NCBI RefSeq assembly: GCF_014698825.1
Contig: NZ_JACJTT010000013.1
Coordinates: 1 to 64,000 of the forward strand
Length of the DNA stretch: 64,000 nucleotides
Direction of reading: 5' to 3'
Origin: Richelia sinica FACHB-800
GTDB lineage: Bacteria; Cyanobacteriota; Cyanobacteriia; Cyanobacteriales; Nostocaceae
Part shown: piece after piece, positions 63,837 through 64,000 of the stretch
How the letters are laid out: each line of letters opens with the position of its first letter
How positions within the stretch are numbered: the first letter of the stretch is position 1
Made by a program: the position numbers and the translations under genes
The notes under the pieces: generated by a model
The model's database searches: none
Seen by the model: the letters and a program-made list of their open reading frames with translations, nothing else
What the model was told of the DNA's origin: nothing

Positions 63837-64000
63837 ATGAAACATCGATATTTAGCTAGTACATTGAGCATCATAGCTATGCTGGCTAGTGGTACATGGA
63901 ATAGTGCCAGTGCGGTGACATTTAATCCACCCACAAAAAATCCAGCACCGAGCCAAGCCACAGGTGGTGCTTCCCGTGGCACACTTTTCACCCCTGCTGT
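63837..64000 (+). CDS. DUF928-type exported protein, N-terminal part
   Basis: ATG 63837 opens a frame that runs off the window (54 codons). A signal peptide (MKHRYLASTLSIIAMLASGT, ending SASA) is followed by TFNPPTKNPAPSQATGGASR, GTLFTP, the typical start of DUF928 proteins, which end in Gly/Arg-rich sequence and sit beside CHAT proteins in cyanobacteria. The function is unknown; the C-terminus is not visible. It was too short at the window edge for the usual prediction. Confidence 0.75.
   Translation, partial: MKHRYLASTLSIIAMLASGTWNSASAVTFNPPTKNPAPSQATGGASRGTLFTPA

Noticed and set aside
1-64000. tRNA genes
   Set aside because: I scanned the gene-free stretches for GTTCGA-type T-loops with paired acceptor arms and found none; a covariance-model search would be needed to exclude one fully.

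Overview
The window is chromosomal DNA of a cyanobacterium, most likely a filamentous nitrogen-fixing type (Nostocales). This rests on the cytochrome b6f genes petC-petA, chlB of the dark-operative protochlorophyllide reductase, a cyanobacterial Hfq beside dapF, PcxA/CemA, COP23, YlqD and DUF3067 proteins, a CHAT/TPR protein followed by a DUF928-type gene, many GCGATCGC (HIP1) sites, low overall GC, and intergenic heptamer and palindromic repeats typical of Nostoc/Anabaena-like genomes. The species cannot be named from the sequence alone.

Layout. 1-150: 3' end of a 5S rRNA and its terminator. 0.2-3.8 kb: dapF, hfq and a CPA2 cation/proton antiporter. 4.4-6.7 kb: DUF3067 gene divergent from petC-petA, followed by a small MITE-like nested palindrome. 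7-15.5 kb: ABC-2 permease, DedA protein, an unknown membrane protein with an ABC exporter, an alpha/beta hydrolase, pyrH-frr, arsH with an ArsR/SmtB-type operator, and a geranylgeranyl-reductase-family flavoprotein. 15.7-18.1 kb: cydA-cydB quinol oxidase. 18.5-28.8 kb: a cobalamin/cobalt island. A forward cobalamin riboswitch precedes a B12-uptake cluster (DUF1636 protein, TonB receptor, ferredoxin-like protein, BtuF, BtuC, BtuD); a reverse cobalamin riboswitch precedes cbiM-N-Q-O (cobalt ECF uptake); the two operons converge and overlap by 18 bp. 28.9-43 kb: mostly single genes (GDSL hydrolase, COP23, GDPD, lipoyl E2, YlqD, acyl-CoA/ACP synthetase, two related tiny membrane peptides, 5-oxoprolinase). 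43.2-50.3 kb: chlB, a decayed toxin-antitoxin pair, a RAYT transposase with flanking REP-like palindromes, an unknown AT-rich gene, and ileS. 50.6-54.1 kb: copper-type module (MerR regulator, small membrane protein, CopA) with a clear MerR-type operator. 54.2-64 kb: SF1-helicase-like protein, pcxA, mltA, YcxB-like protein, methyltransferase, secreted proteins, CHAT protease and the start of a DUF928-type gene.

The observations most worth following are: (1) the RAYT/REP block at 45.33-47.26 kb, where two genes end inside the repeats and two repeats share a 13-bp upstream flank; (2) further copies of the same palindrome at 6.8 and 51.3 kb, one inside a MITE-like element and one with compensatory stem changes; (3) the identical 18-nt hairpin that puts a GAGG Shine-Dalgarno in its loop just downstream of both B12 riboswitches, in one case followed by a 31-codon leader ORF; (4) two thioredoxin-like-ferredoxin-type cysteine proteins in the B12-uptake operon; (5) two adjacent copies of an undescribed tiny membrane-peptide gene.
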